The notes under the pieces: generated by a model | Databases searched by the model: none | What the model saw: only the letters and a program-made list of their open reading frames with translations | Told to the model about the DNA's origin: nothing | Part shown: positions 9,328 through 17,642 of the stretch, piece after piece | Layout: each line of letters opens with the position of its first letter | How positions within the stretch are numbered: the first letter of the stretch is position 1 | Assembly (NCBI RefSeq): GCF_030718995.1 | Contig: NZ_CP132204.1 | Coordinates: 3,224,001 to 3,288,000 of the forward strand | Direction: 5' to 3' | Length of the DNA: 64,000 bases | Source of the DNA: Arthrobacter oryzae | Lineage (GTDB): Bacteria; Actinomycetota; Actinomycetes; Actinomycetales; Micrococcaceae | Position numbers and translations under genes: made by a program

Positions 9328-10953
9328 GTGACTCGACGAAGAGGAATGTCCCTCGCCGGGCAATACCTGGTCCTGCAGTTGTTAATTGTCCTGGCCGTCC
9401 TCGTGGCCGTCGTCGCCATCTCCCTGGCACAATCAGCCGCCGCCTTTGAACGGATCGAAGGACGCCGCGCACTGTCGGCCGCGGAAGCACTGGGCAACAA
9501 CCCCACGGTCCGCGCACTGCTGCCTTCGGCAGAGCCGCGCGGCGGCTCTGCCCTGCCCGCGGTCGCGGAGTCGGTCCGTACCGTCTCCGGATCCGCGCAC
9601 GTGGCCCTTGCCAGAGCGGACCGCACGGTGGTGGCCTCCTCGGACCCCGGACTGCTGGGCCTTCCGCTGGAACTTGGCGAGAGCCTCGTGATGGAGGGAC
9701 GCGCGTGGACCGGCGTGGTGGACGGCAATGCTGCTCCGGTTCTGTCTGCCCACGTCCCGGTCCTGGACGACACCGGGAAAATGATCGGCATCGCCTCCAT
9801 CAGCCGGAGCTACCCCTCCACCTGGGAGCGGCTGGGCGATGCCGTCCCCAACCTGCTCACCTACCTGGGCGTGGCCAGCGTGCTGGGCGTGGCAGGCTCG
9901 CTGCTGCTGGCCCGCCGCGTCAAACGGCAGACCCTGGGCATGGAACCCAGTGAAATCACCGGGCTGGTGGAGAACCGGGAAGCCATGCTGCACGGCCTGA
10001 AGGAAGGCGTGGTGGCTCTCGACCCGCACGAACGCGTTACCGTGGCCAATGACAGCGCCCGCGAACTGCTTGGCTTGCCGGCAGACTGCGTAGGCAAGGT
10101 CCTTGCTGTCCTGCCGGTGGATCCGGCGTTGAAGGACGTCCTGACCCGGGAGCAGCCCGGGCCGGACCAGCTGGTGCTGGTGGGAGAGCGGCTGGTGGTG
10201 CTGAACCGTGTGCCCATCCGTTCACGGGGCCGCGACATCGGTTCCGTCACCACGCTGCGCGACCGGACCGAGCTCTCGTCCCTGGAGCGGGAACTGGGCG
10301 CCACCCGGACCGCCACCGATACCCTGCGCGCGCAGGCCCATGAGTTCGCCAACCAGCTGCACGTGATTTCCGGCCTGATCCAGATCGGCGAGTACGATTC
10401 CGTGGTGCAGTTTGTTAATGGCGCCACCGTGGACAGGACCCGGCTCAACGATGAGGTGACCAGCCGCATCCAGGATCCGGCGCTGGCCGCCCTGCTGATC
10501 GCCAAGTCCAGCCTCGCCACAGAGCGGGGAGTCACCCTCCAGCTCGACCCGAAGTCCGCGCTGGAGCGGGTTGACGACGAGCTCTCCCGGGACCTGACCA
10601 CCGTGGTGGGCAACCTCGTGGACAACGCCCTCGACGCCGTCACCGGAGCCGCGGAGGCGTCTGTCCGGGTCCTCGTCGAGGATGGTCCGGAACAAGTGGT
10701 TCTCACAGTCCGGGACAACGGCCCGGGCATTGACGCTTCGGCCACAGAAGAAATCTTCCGGCAGGGCTTCACCACAAAAAAGCCGGGCCCCGCGGGCGGC
10801 AGGGGCTTTGGCCTGGCACTCTCGCGCGTCGTGTGCCGGCGCAGCGGCGGCGAGCTCGCCGTTGCCAACGACGGCGGTGCGATCTTCACCGCGAGACTGA
10901 AAAGAGCGCCGCTGAAACGAACGCCCACCAACGAAAAGGTGGCCAGGCCATGA
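9328..10953 (+). CDS. Sensor histidine kinase, DcuS/CitA type
   Basis: A 541-residue membrane kinase. It has an N-terminal membrane helix (about residues 10-35), an extracytoplasmic sensor of about 130 residues, a second helix near 170-190, a PAS-like region, then the SpoOB-like H-box AHEFANQLHVISGLIQ with the phospho-His. N-box GNLVDNALDAV, DNGPGID and GGRGFGLALS complete the ATPase domain. Family members sense extracellular C4-dicarboxylates or citrate. GTG at 9328 is used here; ATG at 9346 is an alternative. The response regulator follows with an ATGA overlap, and tctCBA is divergent, so carboxylate sensing is likely. Confidence 0.93.
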   Translation: MTRRRGMSLAGQYLVLQLLIVLAVLVAVVAISLAQSAAAFERIEGRRALSAAEALGNNPTVRALLPSAEPRGGSALPAVAESVRTVSGSAHVALARADRTVVASSDPGLLGLPLELGESLVMEGRAWTGVVDGNAAPVLSAHVPVLDDTGKMIGIASISRSYPSTWERLGDAVPNLLTYLGVASVLGVAGSLLLARRVKRQTLGMEPSEITGLVENREAMLHGLKEGVVALDPHERVTVANDSARELLGLPADCVGKVLAVLPVDPALKDVLTREQPGPDQLVLVGERLVVLNRVPIRSRGRDIGSVTTLRDRTELSSLERELGATRTATDTLRAQAHEFANQLHVISGLIQIGEYDSVVQFVNGATVDRTRLNDEVTSRIQDPALAALLIAKSSLATERGVTLQLDPKSALERVDDELSRDLTTVVGNLVDNALDAVTGAAEASVRVLVEDGPEQVVLTVRDNGPGIDASATEEIFRQGFTTKKPGPAGGRGFGLALSRVVCRRSGGELAVANDGGAIFTARLKRAPLKRTPTNEKVARP

Positions 10954-11627
10954 TCAACGTCCTGATCGTCGACGACGACTTCATGGTGGCCAAAGTCCAT
11001 GCCGGCTTTATCCAGCGCACGCCGGGATTCGCCGTCGTCGGCGTTGCGCATACCGGAGCCCAGGCGATGGCGGAAACCGCCCGCCTGCAGCCTGACCTGG
11101 TCCTGCTGGACATCCACCTGCCCGATATCAACGGGCTGGACCTCATGACCAAGCTGCGGGAAGCGGCGCCTGAACTGGACGTGCTGGTGATCAGTGCAGC
11201 CCGCGAGGTGGAGACGGTCCGCCGTGCGCTGCGCGGCGGGATTGTCCACTACCTGATCAAGCCGTTTTCGCAGACGGACCTGCAGGAACGCCTGGAGCAC
11301 TATCGCAGCGCCTACCAGGGCCTGGACCTCGCCAAGGACGTTGCTGAGCAATCGGACGTCAACCGTGTCTTCGGGCTGGAAAGCGCCGAACGCACCGAGC
11401 AGCACCTTCCCAAGGGTTGCAGCCCGGAAACCCTCAAGCGCGTGGTGGACGTGCTCAACTCCACTGAGGCGGACCTATCGGCGGCCGAGGTGGCCGACCT
11501 GCTGGGCACGTCCCGGGTCAGCGCCCGCCGGTACCTCGAATACCTGCACGACGAGTCCAGGGTGGAGGTACGGCTCAAGTACGGTGCGGGCCGTCCAGAG
11601 CGCCGTTATGCGCTGAAGCCGGTGTGA
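10950..11627 (+). CDS. Response regulator, CitB/DcuR type
   Basis: A 225-residue regulator that starts inside the kinase stop (ATGA). The receiver domain shows VDDDF, the phosphorylated Asp in LLDIHLPD, ISA and LIKPF. The C-terminal HTH region reads VADLLGTSRVSARRYLEYL, typical of CitB-type regulators. It most likely activates the divergent tctCBA-usp operon in response to the kinase. Confidence 0.92.
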   Translation: MINVLIVDDDFMVAKVHAGFIQRTPGFAVVGVAHTGAQAMAETARLQPDLVLLDIHLPDINGLDLMTKLREAAPELDVLVISAAREVETVRRALRGGIVHYLIKPFSQTDLQERLEHYRSAYQGLDLAKDVAEQSDVNRVFGLESAERTEQHLPKGCSPETLKRVVDVLNSTEADLSAAEVADLLGTSRVSARRYLEYLHDESRVEVRLKYGAGRPERRYALKPV

Positions 11628-11654
11628 CACCAGCCCGGCGCCAATGCCCCGGCG

Positions 11655-13145
11655 TCAGCGCCCCGGCGGCAGGGACAACGGCGGAATGGCCTCATACAGC
11701 CTGGTCCTGATCCATCGCTGTCCCGTCTCCCGGTATTCCGCCCTGCTGGCGAAGCGGTACAGGTAGCTGTGGACACGCACCCAGCGGGGGCGGGCGCCGT
11801 CGAACGGGTCCTTGCGCAGGAGCCGCAGCACCGCCCGGTCAGCTTCCAGCAGCTTGGCCAGGAAGGCATAGAACCATTCCTCGTGGACGGTGCGCAGGGG
11901 CAGGAACCACATCAGCCAGTCCAGCCGGAGGTGGTAGGGGGCCCACTGGCGCGGCAGCCGGCGGACGTCACCGGGCTTGCCGCGGAAACCGTACTCGCGC
12001 CAGTCGGAGTCGTCGTCGGGCTCGTCGTCGAGGGTGCCTTCGACCACAATCTCGATCCGCAGTTTGGTCACCGTGCCGAACGCCCCGTAGGTGTTGACCA
12101 GCTGCCAGCGGTTGAAACTGGCGTTCATGAGCTGCCGGTGCTGCAGGAGGTTCCGGGCGGGCCAGTAGCTGAGCACCAGAAGGAGTACCGTCACCGCAAG
12201 TACGACGGCAAGCCACCATACCGGGGTCTGCGCACCGCCCGCACCGGAGCCGTCCGTGTGCCAGTCCAGCGGGATAACGGGGAGGACGGCGTGGGCCACC
12301 GGATCGCTGACCGCGGCGAAGGCCAGCAGGATTGCCATCCAGTTCAGCCAGGCAAAGTTTCCGCTTGCCACGAGCCACAGCTGGGTGAAGATGATGATGC
12401 CTGCGGCGATACCGGCCAGCGGCTGCGGGGCGAACAGGAAGAACGGCACCACCAGCTGCGCGAAATGGTTCCCCAGGACCTCCATCCGGTGCAGGGGTTT
12501 GGGCAGGAGGTGTGCCTGCCGGCTCAGGGGACCCGGCATCGGCTGGGTTTCGTGGTGGTAATACAGTGCGGTCAGGTCGCGCCATTCGCTGCCCCCGCGG
12601 ATCTTGATCATCCCTGCGCCGAACTCCAGCCTGAACAGCAGCCACGCCAGCAGGATCAGGATGGTCCGGGGCGGCGGGGTCTGGTCGGAGCCGAGGAAGG
12701 CCACGGTGAAGCCGGCCTCCAGCAGCAGCATCTCCCAGCCAAACCCGTAGAACGGCTGGCCCACATTGACGATCGACATGTACAGCAGCCACAGGGCCAG
12801 GAAAGCGATCATCGGCAGCCAGGGCGGTCCCAGCTGCGGAAGTCCCAGGATGAGCGTGGCCGAGATGGCCATGCCGCACCAGCAGACCACGTGCAGCAGG
12901 CGGTCGGAGTAGCGCCACAGGAAGAGGCTGGGCCGGCGGCGGCGCCTGAAGCTGTCCAGGTAGTCGGGGACCGGAAGGAGGCCGCGCTCGCCGAGCAGCG
13001 CCGGGAACTGGTTGCGGCAGGAAAGGAACGCCACAAAGAAAATCGTGGCAATGCCGCGCTGCAGCACCTGCCGGGCGAACTCGTACTCCGGCGCGTCGAA
13101 CCATGCGGCCCACTCCACGTTGTTCACGTTACGCCTGCCGCGCAC
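11655..13145 (-). CDS. Lipase maturation factor (LMF1-like) family membrane protein
   Basis: A 496-residue polytopic membrane protein. The N-terminus has WFDAPEYEFARQVLQRG, the middle has KIRGGSEWRDLTALYYHHETQPMP, and the C-terminal half contains YGAFGTVTKLRIEIVVEG and RRLPRQWAPYHLRLDWLMWF, all typical of the LMF/DUF1222 family. Vertebrate LMF1 folds lipoprotein lipase in the ER; the bacterial members have no established role that I know of. The GTG at 13145 gives the longest form; GTG at 13127 (VNNVEW) is an alternative start. No lipase gene is adjacent. Confidence 0.87.
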   Translation of the reverse strand: MRGRRNVNNVEWAAWFDAPEYEFARQVLQRGIATIFFVAFLSCRNQFPALLGERGLLPVPDYLDSFRRRRRPSLFLWRYSDRLLHVVCWCGMAISATLILGLPQLGPPWLPMIAFLALWLLYMSIVNVGQPFYGFGWEMLLLEAGFTVAFLGSDQTPPPRTILILLAWLLFRLEFGAGMIKIRGGSEWRDLTALYYHHETQPMPGPLSRQAHLLPKPLHRMEVLGNHFAQLVVPFFLFAPQPLAGIAAGIIIFTQLWLVASGNFAWLNWMAILLAFAAVSDPVAHAVLPVIPLDWHTDGSGAGGAQTPVWWLAVVLAVTVLLLVLSYWPARNLLQHRQLMNASFNRWQLVNTYGAFGTVTKLRIEIVVEGTLDDEPDDDSDWREYGFRGKPGDVRRLPRQWAPYHLRLDWLMWFLPLRTVHEEWFYAFLAKLLEADRAVLRLLRKDPFDGARPRWVRVHSYLYRFASRAEYRETGQRWIRTRLYEAIPPLSLPPGR

Positions 13146-13181
13146 GGCGTCAACGGCAGGGGGCCTATGACGCGAAACAGC

Positions 13182-13244
13182 CGGCCGTTTGCCCTATTTT
13201 GTCGGATTGGGCGGCCAATTCCGACATTTTGTGTCAAACGGCCG
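13182..13244. repeat. Nested inverted repeats between the LMF-like gene and the DUF3883 remnant
   Basis: The outer arms CGGCCGTTTG (13182-13191) and CAAACGGCCG (13235-13244) enclose inner arms TGTCGGATTGG (13200-13210) and CCAATTCCGACA (13215-13226, one extra T) around a GCGG loop. T-tracts flank the inner hairpin on both sides. It may terminate transcription of the broken gene or be a regulator site for the LMF-like gene. Confidence 0.6.
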
Positions 13245-13262
13245 CAGCCGGCTCGTGCCGGG

Positions 13263-13726
13263 TCAGGCAGGCTTCGGCAGGGCTGTGAAGTCGTTAGGCT
13301 CCAGGACAGAGGTGGCGTCCAGGCTGCCGCTCAGCGGAAACCATCCCGGGGCATGTCCAAAGTTGAAAACGCGGACGAGGTGGTAAATTTCCGCACGTTC
13401 CTTGGAGACCTTCAGTTCATTTCGGCTGACAAAGAACGGCGTTTCGGCCCGCGACCTAGTGGTCTTCACTTCGATGAGCCTTTCTTTTCCATTTTCCTCG
13501 AAAGACAAGATGTCGAAGCCGCGCCCGTCCCCGTCGGTCTGGCTGACGTGATCAATCCGGGCAGCGAGCTTGCTCTTTCCGGCCTTCGTTAGACGCCGGT
13601 ATTCCAAGTCCTGAAATGGCTTTTCACATATAGCTGGCCCGAGACCTCGAGTCGAAGCATCTCCAAGTAGCTCCGGACAGTGGCCGCTACCTCGGCGTCG
13701 GACCAAGCCGTTTGTCTTCCGGCCAA
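13263..13726 (-). pseudogene. DUF3883-domain protein, deleted and frameshifted remnant
   Basis: Two pieces of one protein lie in different minus-strand frames. The upstream piece (WSDAEVAATVRSYLEMLRLE to VKSHF) matches the usual N-terminus of actinobacterial DUF3883 proteins. The downstream piece (DLEYRRLTKAGKSKLAARI to the end at 13263) holds the conserved GRGFDILSFEENG, LIEVKTT and FFVSRNE segments. They meet near 13612-13616, where the middle of the family's length is missing and the frame shifts, so the first piece stops at once. DUF3883 is a PD-(D/E)XK-like nuclease-related domain often found in defence loci; this copy is probably dead. The 5' boundary is approximate. Confidence 0.75.
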
Positions 13727-13831
13727 GGCCGCCCCCAATCTTTTGACACTTTCCGCCCAGGTACAACACACCCTCCCGCATCGCGCCGCCGTCTGCTGCT
13801 GTCCTTCGACGAGCCGGCCTTTTGCGTGCGG

Positions 13832-13837
13832 GATACT
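13832..13837 (+). promoter_or_regulatory. Candidate -10 element for leaderless dxr
   Basis: GATACT followed by 6 bases and the dxr ATG. No ribosome site precedes the ATG, which fits a leaderless mRNA. The element deviates from TANNNT at its first base. Confidence 0.4.
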
Positions 13838-13843
13838 TAACGG

Positions 13844-15028
13844 ATGCAGCCACGCAGAATCGTTCTCCTTGGATCCACCGGTTCCATCGGCACCCAGGCG
13901 ATTGACGTCGTCGACGGCGCCCCGCACCTTTTCGAGGTTGTGGCGCTAAGTGCAGGCGGCGGCAACCTGGAGCTTCTCGCCCGCCAGGCCGTCCATACGC
14001 AGGCCAAGGCCGTCGGCACCGCCAGCGGGGATCCTGCCGCCTTGCAGGACATGATCGACGACGCCGCCCGCGCGGCCGGGATCACCGGCTACCGCCCGGA
14101 GATCATCGCCGGTCCGGACGCCTCCACCCGGATTGCGGCCATCGAGGCGGACGTGGTGCTCAACGGCATCACCGGTTCCATCGGCCTGGCGCCCACACTG
14201 GCTGCCCTGAAGTCCGGCGCCACGCTGGCGCTCGCCAACAAGGAATCGCTGATCGTCGGCGGCGCCCTCGTGAAGGCTGCCGCCCGCGAAGGCCAGATCG
14301 TGCCCGTCGATTCCGAGCATTCGGCCCTTGCACAGTGCCTGCGGTCCGGGACAGCTGACGAGGTGGACCGGCTGATCCTGACGGCGTCCGGCGGCCCCTT
14401 CCGCGGCAGGACCCGCGAGGAGCTCCACAACGTCTCGCCGCAGGAAGCCCTCGCGCACCCCACGTGGGACATGGGCCTGATGGTCACCACCAACTCCGCC
14501 AGCCTGGTGAACAAGGGCCTGGAGGTGATCGAGGCGCACCTGCTGTTCGACATCCCCCTGGACCGGATCGACGTGGTGGTCCACCCGCAGTCAGTGGTGC
14601 ACTCCATGGTCCAGTTTGTGGACGGCTCCATCATCGCCCAGGCTTCGCCGCCGGACATGCGCCTGCCGATCGCCCTCGGACTGGGATGGCCGGACCGCGT
14701 CCCGAAGGCGGCCGCGCCGTGCGACTGGACCCAGGCAACCAGCTGGACCTTCGAGCCGCTCGACGCCGAGGCGTTCCCGGCCGTCGGCCTTGCCAAGGAC
14801 GCCGCCAAACAGGGGAGCACCTACCCGGCCGTTTTCAACGCGGCCAATGAAGAGGCCGTGATGGCCTTCCATTCCGGCCGGATCCGGTTTACGGACATTG
14901 TGGATACCATCGAAGCGGTGCTCAGCGAACACCCAGGATCTTCCGGGCTGACAGTTGAGTCCGTGCTGGATGCTGAAACGTGGGCACGAGCGCGCACCCA
15001 CGAACGTTTAGCAGTGAGCAGTCTCTAG
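13844..15028 (+). CDS. dxr: 1-deoxy-D-xylulose 5-phosphate reductoisomerase
   Basis: A 394-residue enzyme that converts DXP to MEP with NADPH, the committed step of the non-mevalonate isoprenoid pathway. Seen are the NADPH motif [14 protein letters not shown] at the N-terminus, [10 protein letters not shown], the metal and substrate motif PVDSEHSAL, and [16 protein letters not shown]. It is the first gene of a block that continues with rip and, after an insertion, ispG. The start ATG closely follows a -10-like element. Confidence 0.97.
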   Translation: MQPRRIVLLGSTGSIGTQAIDVVDGAPHLFEVVALSAGGGNLELLARQAVHTQAKAVGTASGDPAALQDMIDDAARAAGITGYRPEIIAGPDASTRIAAIEADVVLNGITGSIGLAPTLAALKSGATLALANKESLIVGGALVKAAAREGQIVPVDSEHSALAQCLRSGTADEVDRLILTASGGPFRGRTREELHNVSPQEALAHPTWDMGLMVTTNSASLVNKGLEVIEAHLLFDIPLDRIDVVVHPQSVVHSMVQFVDGSIIAQASPPDMRLPIALGLGWPDRVPKAAAPCDWTQATSWTFEPLDAEAFPAVGLAKDAAKQGSTYPAVFNAANEEAVMAFHSGRIRFTDIVDTIEAVLSEHPGSSGLTVESVLDAETWARARTHERLAVSSL

Positions 15029-15046
15029 GAAGCAGCAGATCTCAGC

Positions 15047-16378
15047 ATGAGTCCCGTCATTCTTTTTATCCTCGGTGTCGTCTTTGTGGCGATCGGCATC
15101 GCCGTCTCCATCGCGCTGCATGAAGTGGGCCACCTCGTTCCGGCCAAGCTGTTCAAGGTTCGCGTCACCAAATACATGATCGGTTTCGGTCCCACGCTCT
15201 GGTCCAAGCGCAAGGGGGAGACCGAGTACGGCGTCAAGGCCATCCCGCTGGGCGGCTACGTGTCCATGATCGGCATGTACCCCCCGAACAAGGACGACGG
15301 CACCGTGCGTCCCTCCAGCACCGGCATGTTCCAGACCCTCGCCACCGAGGCGCGTTCCATGGCGCACGAGGAAGTGGGACCCGGCGATGAGAAGCGGGTC
15401 TTCTACCGGCTGCCGGTGTGGAAGAAGATCATCGTGATGCTGGGCGGTCCCGTCATGAACCTGCTGATCGGCGTCGCCCTGACGGCGGTTCTGCTGATGG
15501 GGTTCGGGATCAGTACCCCCACCACCACCATTGCGGATGTTTCCAAATGCCAGGTCAAGGCAGGGGAGACAGTAGATCCGGATTCCGCGGACTGCAAGCT
15601 CACGCCCGCGGCCGCGGCACAACTCAAGCCCAACGACACCATTACCTCCTTCGACGGCAAGGCCGTGACCAGCTGGGAGGAACTCACCGGCTGGATCCGT
15701 GCGTCCGCGGGCCGGGAAGTCAGCATCACCGTGGAACGGGACGGCATGCCCGTCACCACCACCGTGACCCCCGTGCTCTCCGCGCGGCCGGTCATCGGCG
15801 CCGACGGCCGCCAGGCCACCGATTCCACCGGAACCCTCCAGTACCAGGAAGTCGGCTTCCTGGGCATCGGTGCCCAGACCGCCCTGGTGCCCCAGCCGGC
15901 GTCGTCCGTCCTGCCCATGGCCGGGGAAAACATCCAGCAGGTTGCCGGCGTCGTCCTGAATCTCCCCGCGCGGGTGGTGGGAGTGGCGAAGGCGGCCTTC
16001 AGCGAGGAGCCCCGCGATCCGAACGGACCCATCAGCGTGGTGGGTGTGGGCCGCGTGGCGGGTGAAGTTGCCGCCATGGAGGAAGTTCCGCTGCAGTCCA
16101 GGCTCGCCGCACTGGTGGGACTGCTGGCCGGACTGAACTTCGCGCTTGCGGTGTTCAACCTGGTTCCGCTGCTGCCGCTGGACGGCGGCCACGTGGCCGG
16201 CGCGCTGTATGAGGGAGCCCGACGGCGGCTGGCCAAGTTGTTCGGCCGCCCCGACCCCGGAGCGTTCGACCTCGCCAAGCTCCTGCCGGTGACCTACGTG
16301 GTGGCGGCGCTACTGATGGGCATGAGTGCGCTGCTGATCTACGCGGACATCGTCAAACCGGTCAATCTCTTTGGTTAA
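15047..16378 (+). CDS. rip: Site-2 intramembrane zinc metalloprotease (Rip/RseP family)
   Basis: A 443-residue membrane protease. The first membrane helix carries the zinc motif HEVGH, followed by KYMIGFGPTLWS and IPLGGYVSM. A PDZ domain occupies roughly residues 190-270 (NDTITSFDGKAVTSWEELTG), and the second active-site motif LPLDGGHV lies in a late helix. Relatives cleave anti-sigma factors within the membrane. It lies 18 bp after dxr, an arrangement shared with mycobacterial dxr-rip1. Confidence 0.95.
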   Translation: MSPVILFILGVVFVAIGIAVSIALHEVGHLVPAKLFKVRVTKYMIGFGPTLWSKRKGETEYGVKAIPLGGYVSMIGMYPPNKDDGTVRPSSTGMFQTLATEARSMAHEEVGPGDEKRVFYRLPVWKKIIVMLGGPVMNLLIGVALTAVLLMGFGISTPTTTIADVSKCQVKAGETVDPDSADCKLTPAAAAQLKPNDTITSFDGKAVTSWEELTGWIRASAGREVSITVERDGMPVTTTVTPVLSARPVIGADGRQATDSTGTLQYQEVGFLGIGAQTALVPQPASSVLPMAGENIQQVAGVVLNLPARVVGVAKAAFSEEPRDPNGPISVVGVGRVAGEVAAMEEVPLQSRLAALVGLLAGLNFALAVFNLVPLLPLDGGHVAGALYEGARRRLAKLFGRPDPGAFDLAKLLPVTYVVAALLMGMSALLIYADIVKPVNLFG

Positions 16379-16394
16379 TCACCTCTTTCTGGCT

Positions 16395-16455
16395 TATTTT
16401 GATTAATCAGCCGAAAATGATTGATCTAGCATCATCAGCCAATTATGTTTGACTT
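16395..16455 (+). promoter_or_regulatory. AT-rich promoter with palindromic operator upstream of the satD-like gene
   Basis: This short stretch is far more AT-rich than its surroundings. It contains the perfect palindrome TGATTAATCA at 16400-16409 and a -10-like TAGCAT at 16427-16432. The palindrome sits at about the -35 position, which would suit a repressor or autoregulation by the HTH of the following protein. Confidence 0.55.
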
Positions 16456-17130
16456 ATGTATGTACTGACCATCGACCAGAAGGGCAGCACGGGAGACACG
16501 GACCGCGTACCCGGGCTCCTGGCCCGGCTGCACCGGATGTCCACCGCCGGCCGGTTCGAACGCTCCGTGGGCGACGAAGTCCAGGGTGTCGTGGAAAAGC
16601 CGGCGGAAGTCGTGGAAATCGCCCTTCACAGCCTGCGCAGCGGCCAGTGGTACGTGGGAATCGGCGTGGGCGCCGTGGACCTGCCGTTGCCGGCGAGCCC
16701 GCGGGAAGGGTCCGGGGCCGCCTTCGTCGCTGCCCGCCTGGCCGTTGAAAAAGCCAAGGCCGCTGCCGCCCATGTGCCTCTGTCCGTGGTTTCTGGCGGG
16801 CTGCGCCGCGGCAGTGCGGCGCCGCCCGAAGCCGGACCCGGCATCGCGGCCTGCGCGAACGCCGAGGCTGTCCTCCGCCTCATCGGCCGGCTGGTGCAGG
16901 ACCGCACGGAGGCCCAATGGAAAGTGGTGGACGCCCTCCGTGAGCTCCAGCAGGACGCATCAGCCAGGCACGGCACCCAGAAGCTTGCGGCCGAACAACT
17001 TGGAATCACCGAGCAGTCGGTGAGCCGCGCCGTCCTGAGGTCCGGTTGGCAGGAAGAATGGGCGGCAAGGCCGGCCGCCGAGGTGCTCCTGGCACTGGCC
17101 CATGACGCAGTCCTGGAAGGACACAGGTGA
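16456..17130 (+). CDS. SatD-family-like protein: cyclase-like palm domain plus helix-turn-helix
   Basis: A 224-residue protein. The N-terminal half has, in order, an Asp in VLTIDQKGST (D7), a GD pair in RSVGDEVQG (D40), a YVGIGVGAVD strand (about 66-75) and GSGAAFVAARL (about 85-95). This order matches the metal-Asp, GD, RIGIHTG-like and G..VN.AARL elements of class III nucleotide cyclases and is also how I recall SatD-family proteins. Residues 160-190 form a helix-turn-helix (LAAEQLGITEQSVSRAVLRSGW). SatD was named from a Streptococcus acid-tolerance locus and its biochemistry is not established to my knowledge. The stop overlaps the next gene (GTGA), so the two are coupled. The family call is moderately sure; the cyclase-like fold is my inference. 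Confidence 0.7.
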   Translation: MYVLTIDQKGSTGDTDRVPGLLARLHRMSTAGRFERSVGDEVQGVVEKPAEVVEIALHSLRSGQWYVGIGVGAVDLPLPASPREGSGAAFVAARLAVEKAKAAAAHVPLSVVSGGLRRGSAAPPEAGPGIAACANAEAVLRLIGRLVQDRTEAQWKVVDALRELQQDASARHGTQKLAAEQLGITEQSVSRAVLRSGWQEEWAARPAAEVLLALAHDAVLEGHR

Positions 17131-17600
17131 ACGCTCTCTGGATTACGCTCGCCCTGCTGACGGCAGGCTTCGCTGGCTGGCCCGTCACGGCGCTGGTGTT
17201 CCGGCTGGCCCGGACCATCGACGACAAAGCTGACGCGGCCAAGGCGGCCGAGGACCGGGCCGCCGGGGAGTCCGCGGACGAGCCCGCTGCCGATGTCACG
17301 GTGGACAAGGCCGGCGCTGGAAACGCGCCCACACCCGCAGCCGCTACGCCCGCACCCGCCACGCGGATCCTTCGCGGCGGGGCCATCATCGGCGTGCTCG
17401 AAAGGCTGGCGGTGTGCCTGGCAATCCTGGGGGGCCAGCCCGTGGCCATCGCCTACGTGGTGGCTATCAAGGGCCTGGGGCGCTTCGCCGAACTGAAGGA
17501 GACCCCTGTTGCCGCCGAAAGGTTCATCATCGGTACGCTGGCATCCATGCTTTGGGCCGCCGGAGTAGCGGCCCTCGCCAAGATCCTCTTCCTCAGCTGA
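17127..17600 (+). CDS. Membrane protein, partner of the SatD-like protein (DUF3307-like C-terminus)
   Basis: A 157-residue protein. One membrane helix at the N-terminus (residues 3-23) is followed by an acidic Ala/Pro-rich linker (about 35-75) and two hydrophobic segments in the last 80 residues. The C-terminal pattern GVLERLAVCLAILGGQPVAI, then KGLGRFAELKE and ERFIIGTLASML, resembles the C-terminus of DUF3307 proteins, which I recall as neighbours of SatD in other phyla. GTG start overlaps the SatD-like stop. No function is assigned; a membrane-bound partner or sensor for the SatD-like protein is inferred. Confidence 0.6.
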   Translation: MNALWITLALLTAGFAGWPVTALVFRLARTIDDKADAAKAAEDRAAGESADEPAADVTVDKAGAGNAPTPAAATPAPATRILRGGAIIGVLERLAVCLAILGGQPVAIAYVVAIKGLGRFAELKETPVAAERFIIGTLASMLWAAGVAALAKILFLS

Positions 17601-17630
17601 GCGGGATACATACTCGGGCGGGCGGGGCGA

Positions 17631-17636
17631 TAGGGT
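17631..17636 (+). promoter_or_regulatory. -10 element TAGGGT for leaderless YciI-like gene
   Basis: TAGGGT lies 6 bases before the ATG at 17643, so transcription should start at or next to the start codon. No ribosome site is present. A GGATAC/GTATCC inverted repeat (17604-17609 and 17635-17640) overlaps it and could be an operator. Confidence 0.55.
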
Positions 17637-17642
17637 ATCCGT

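Noticed and set aside
11769-13592. A 607-codon plus-strand frame opposite the LMF-like gene
   Set aside because: Antisense of a conserved membrane protein, with no domain and Gln/Arg/His-rich composition.
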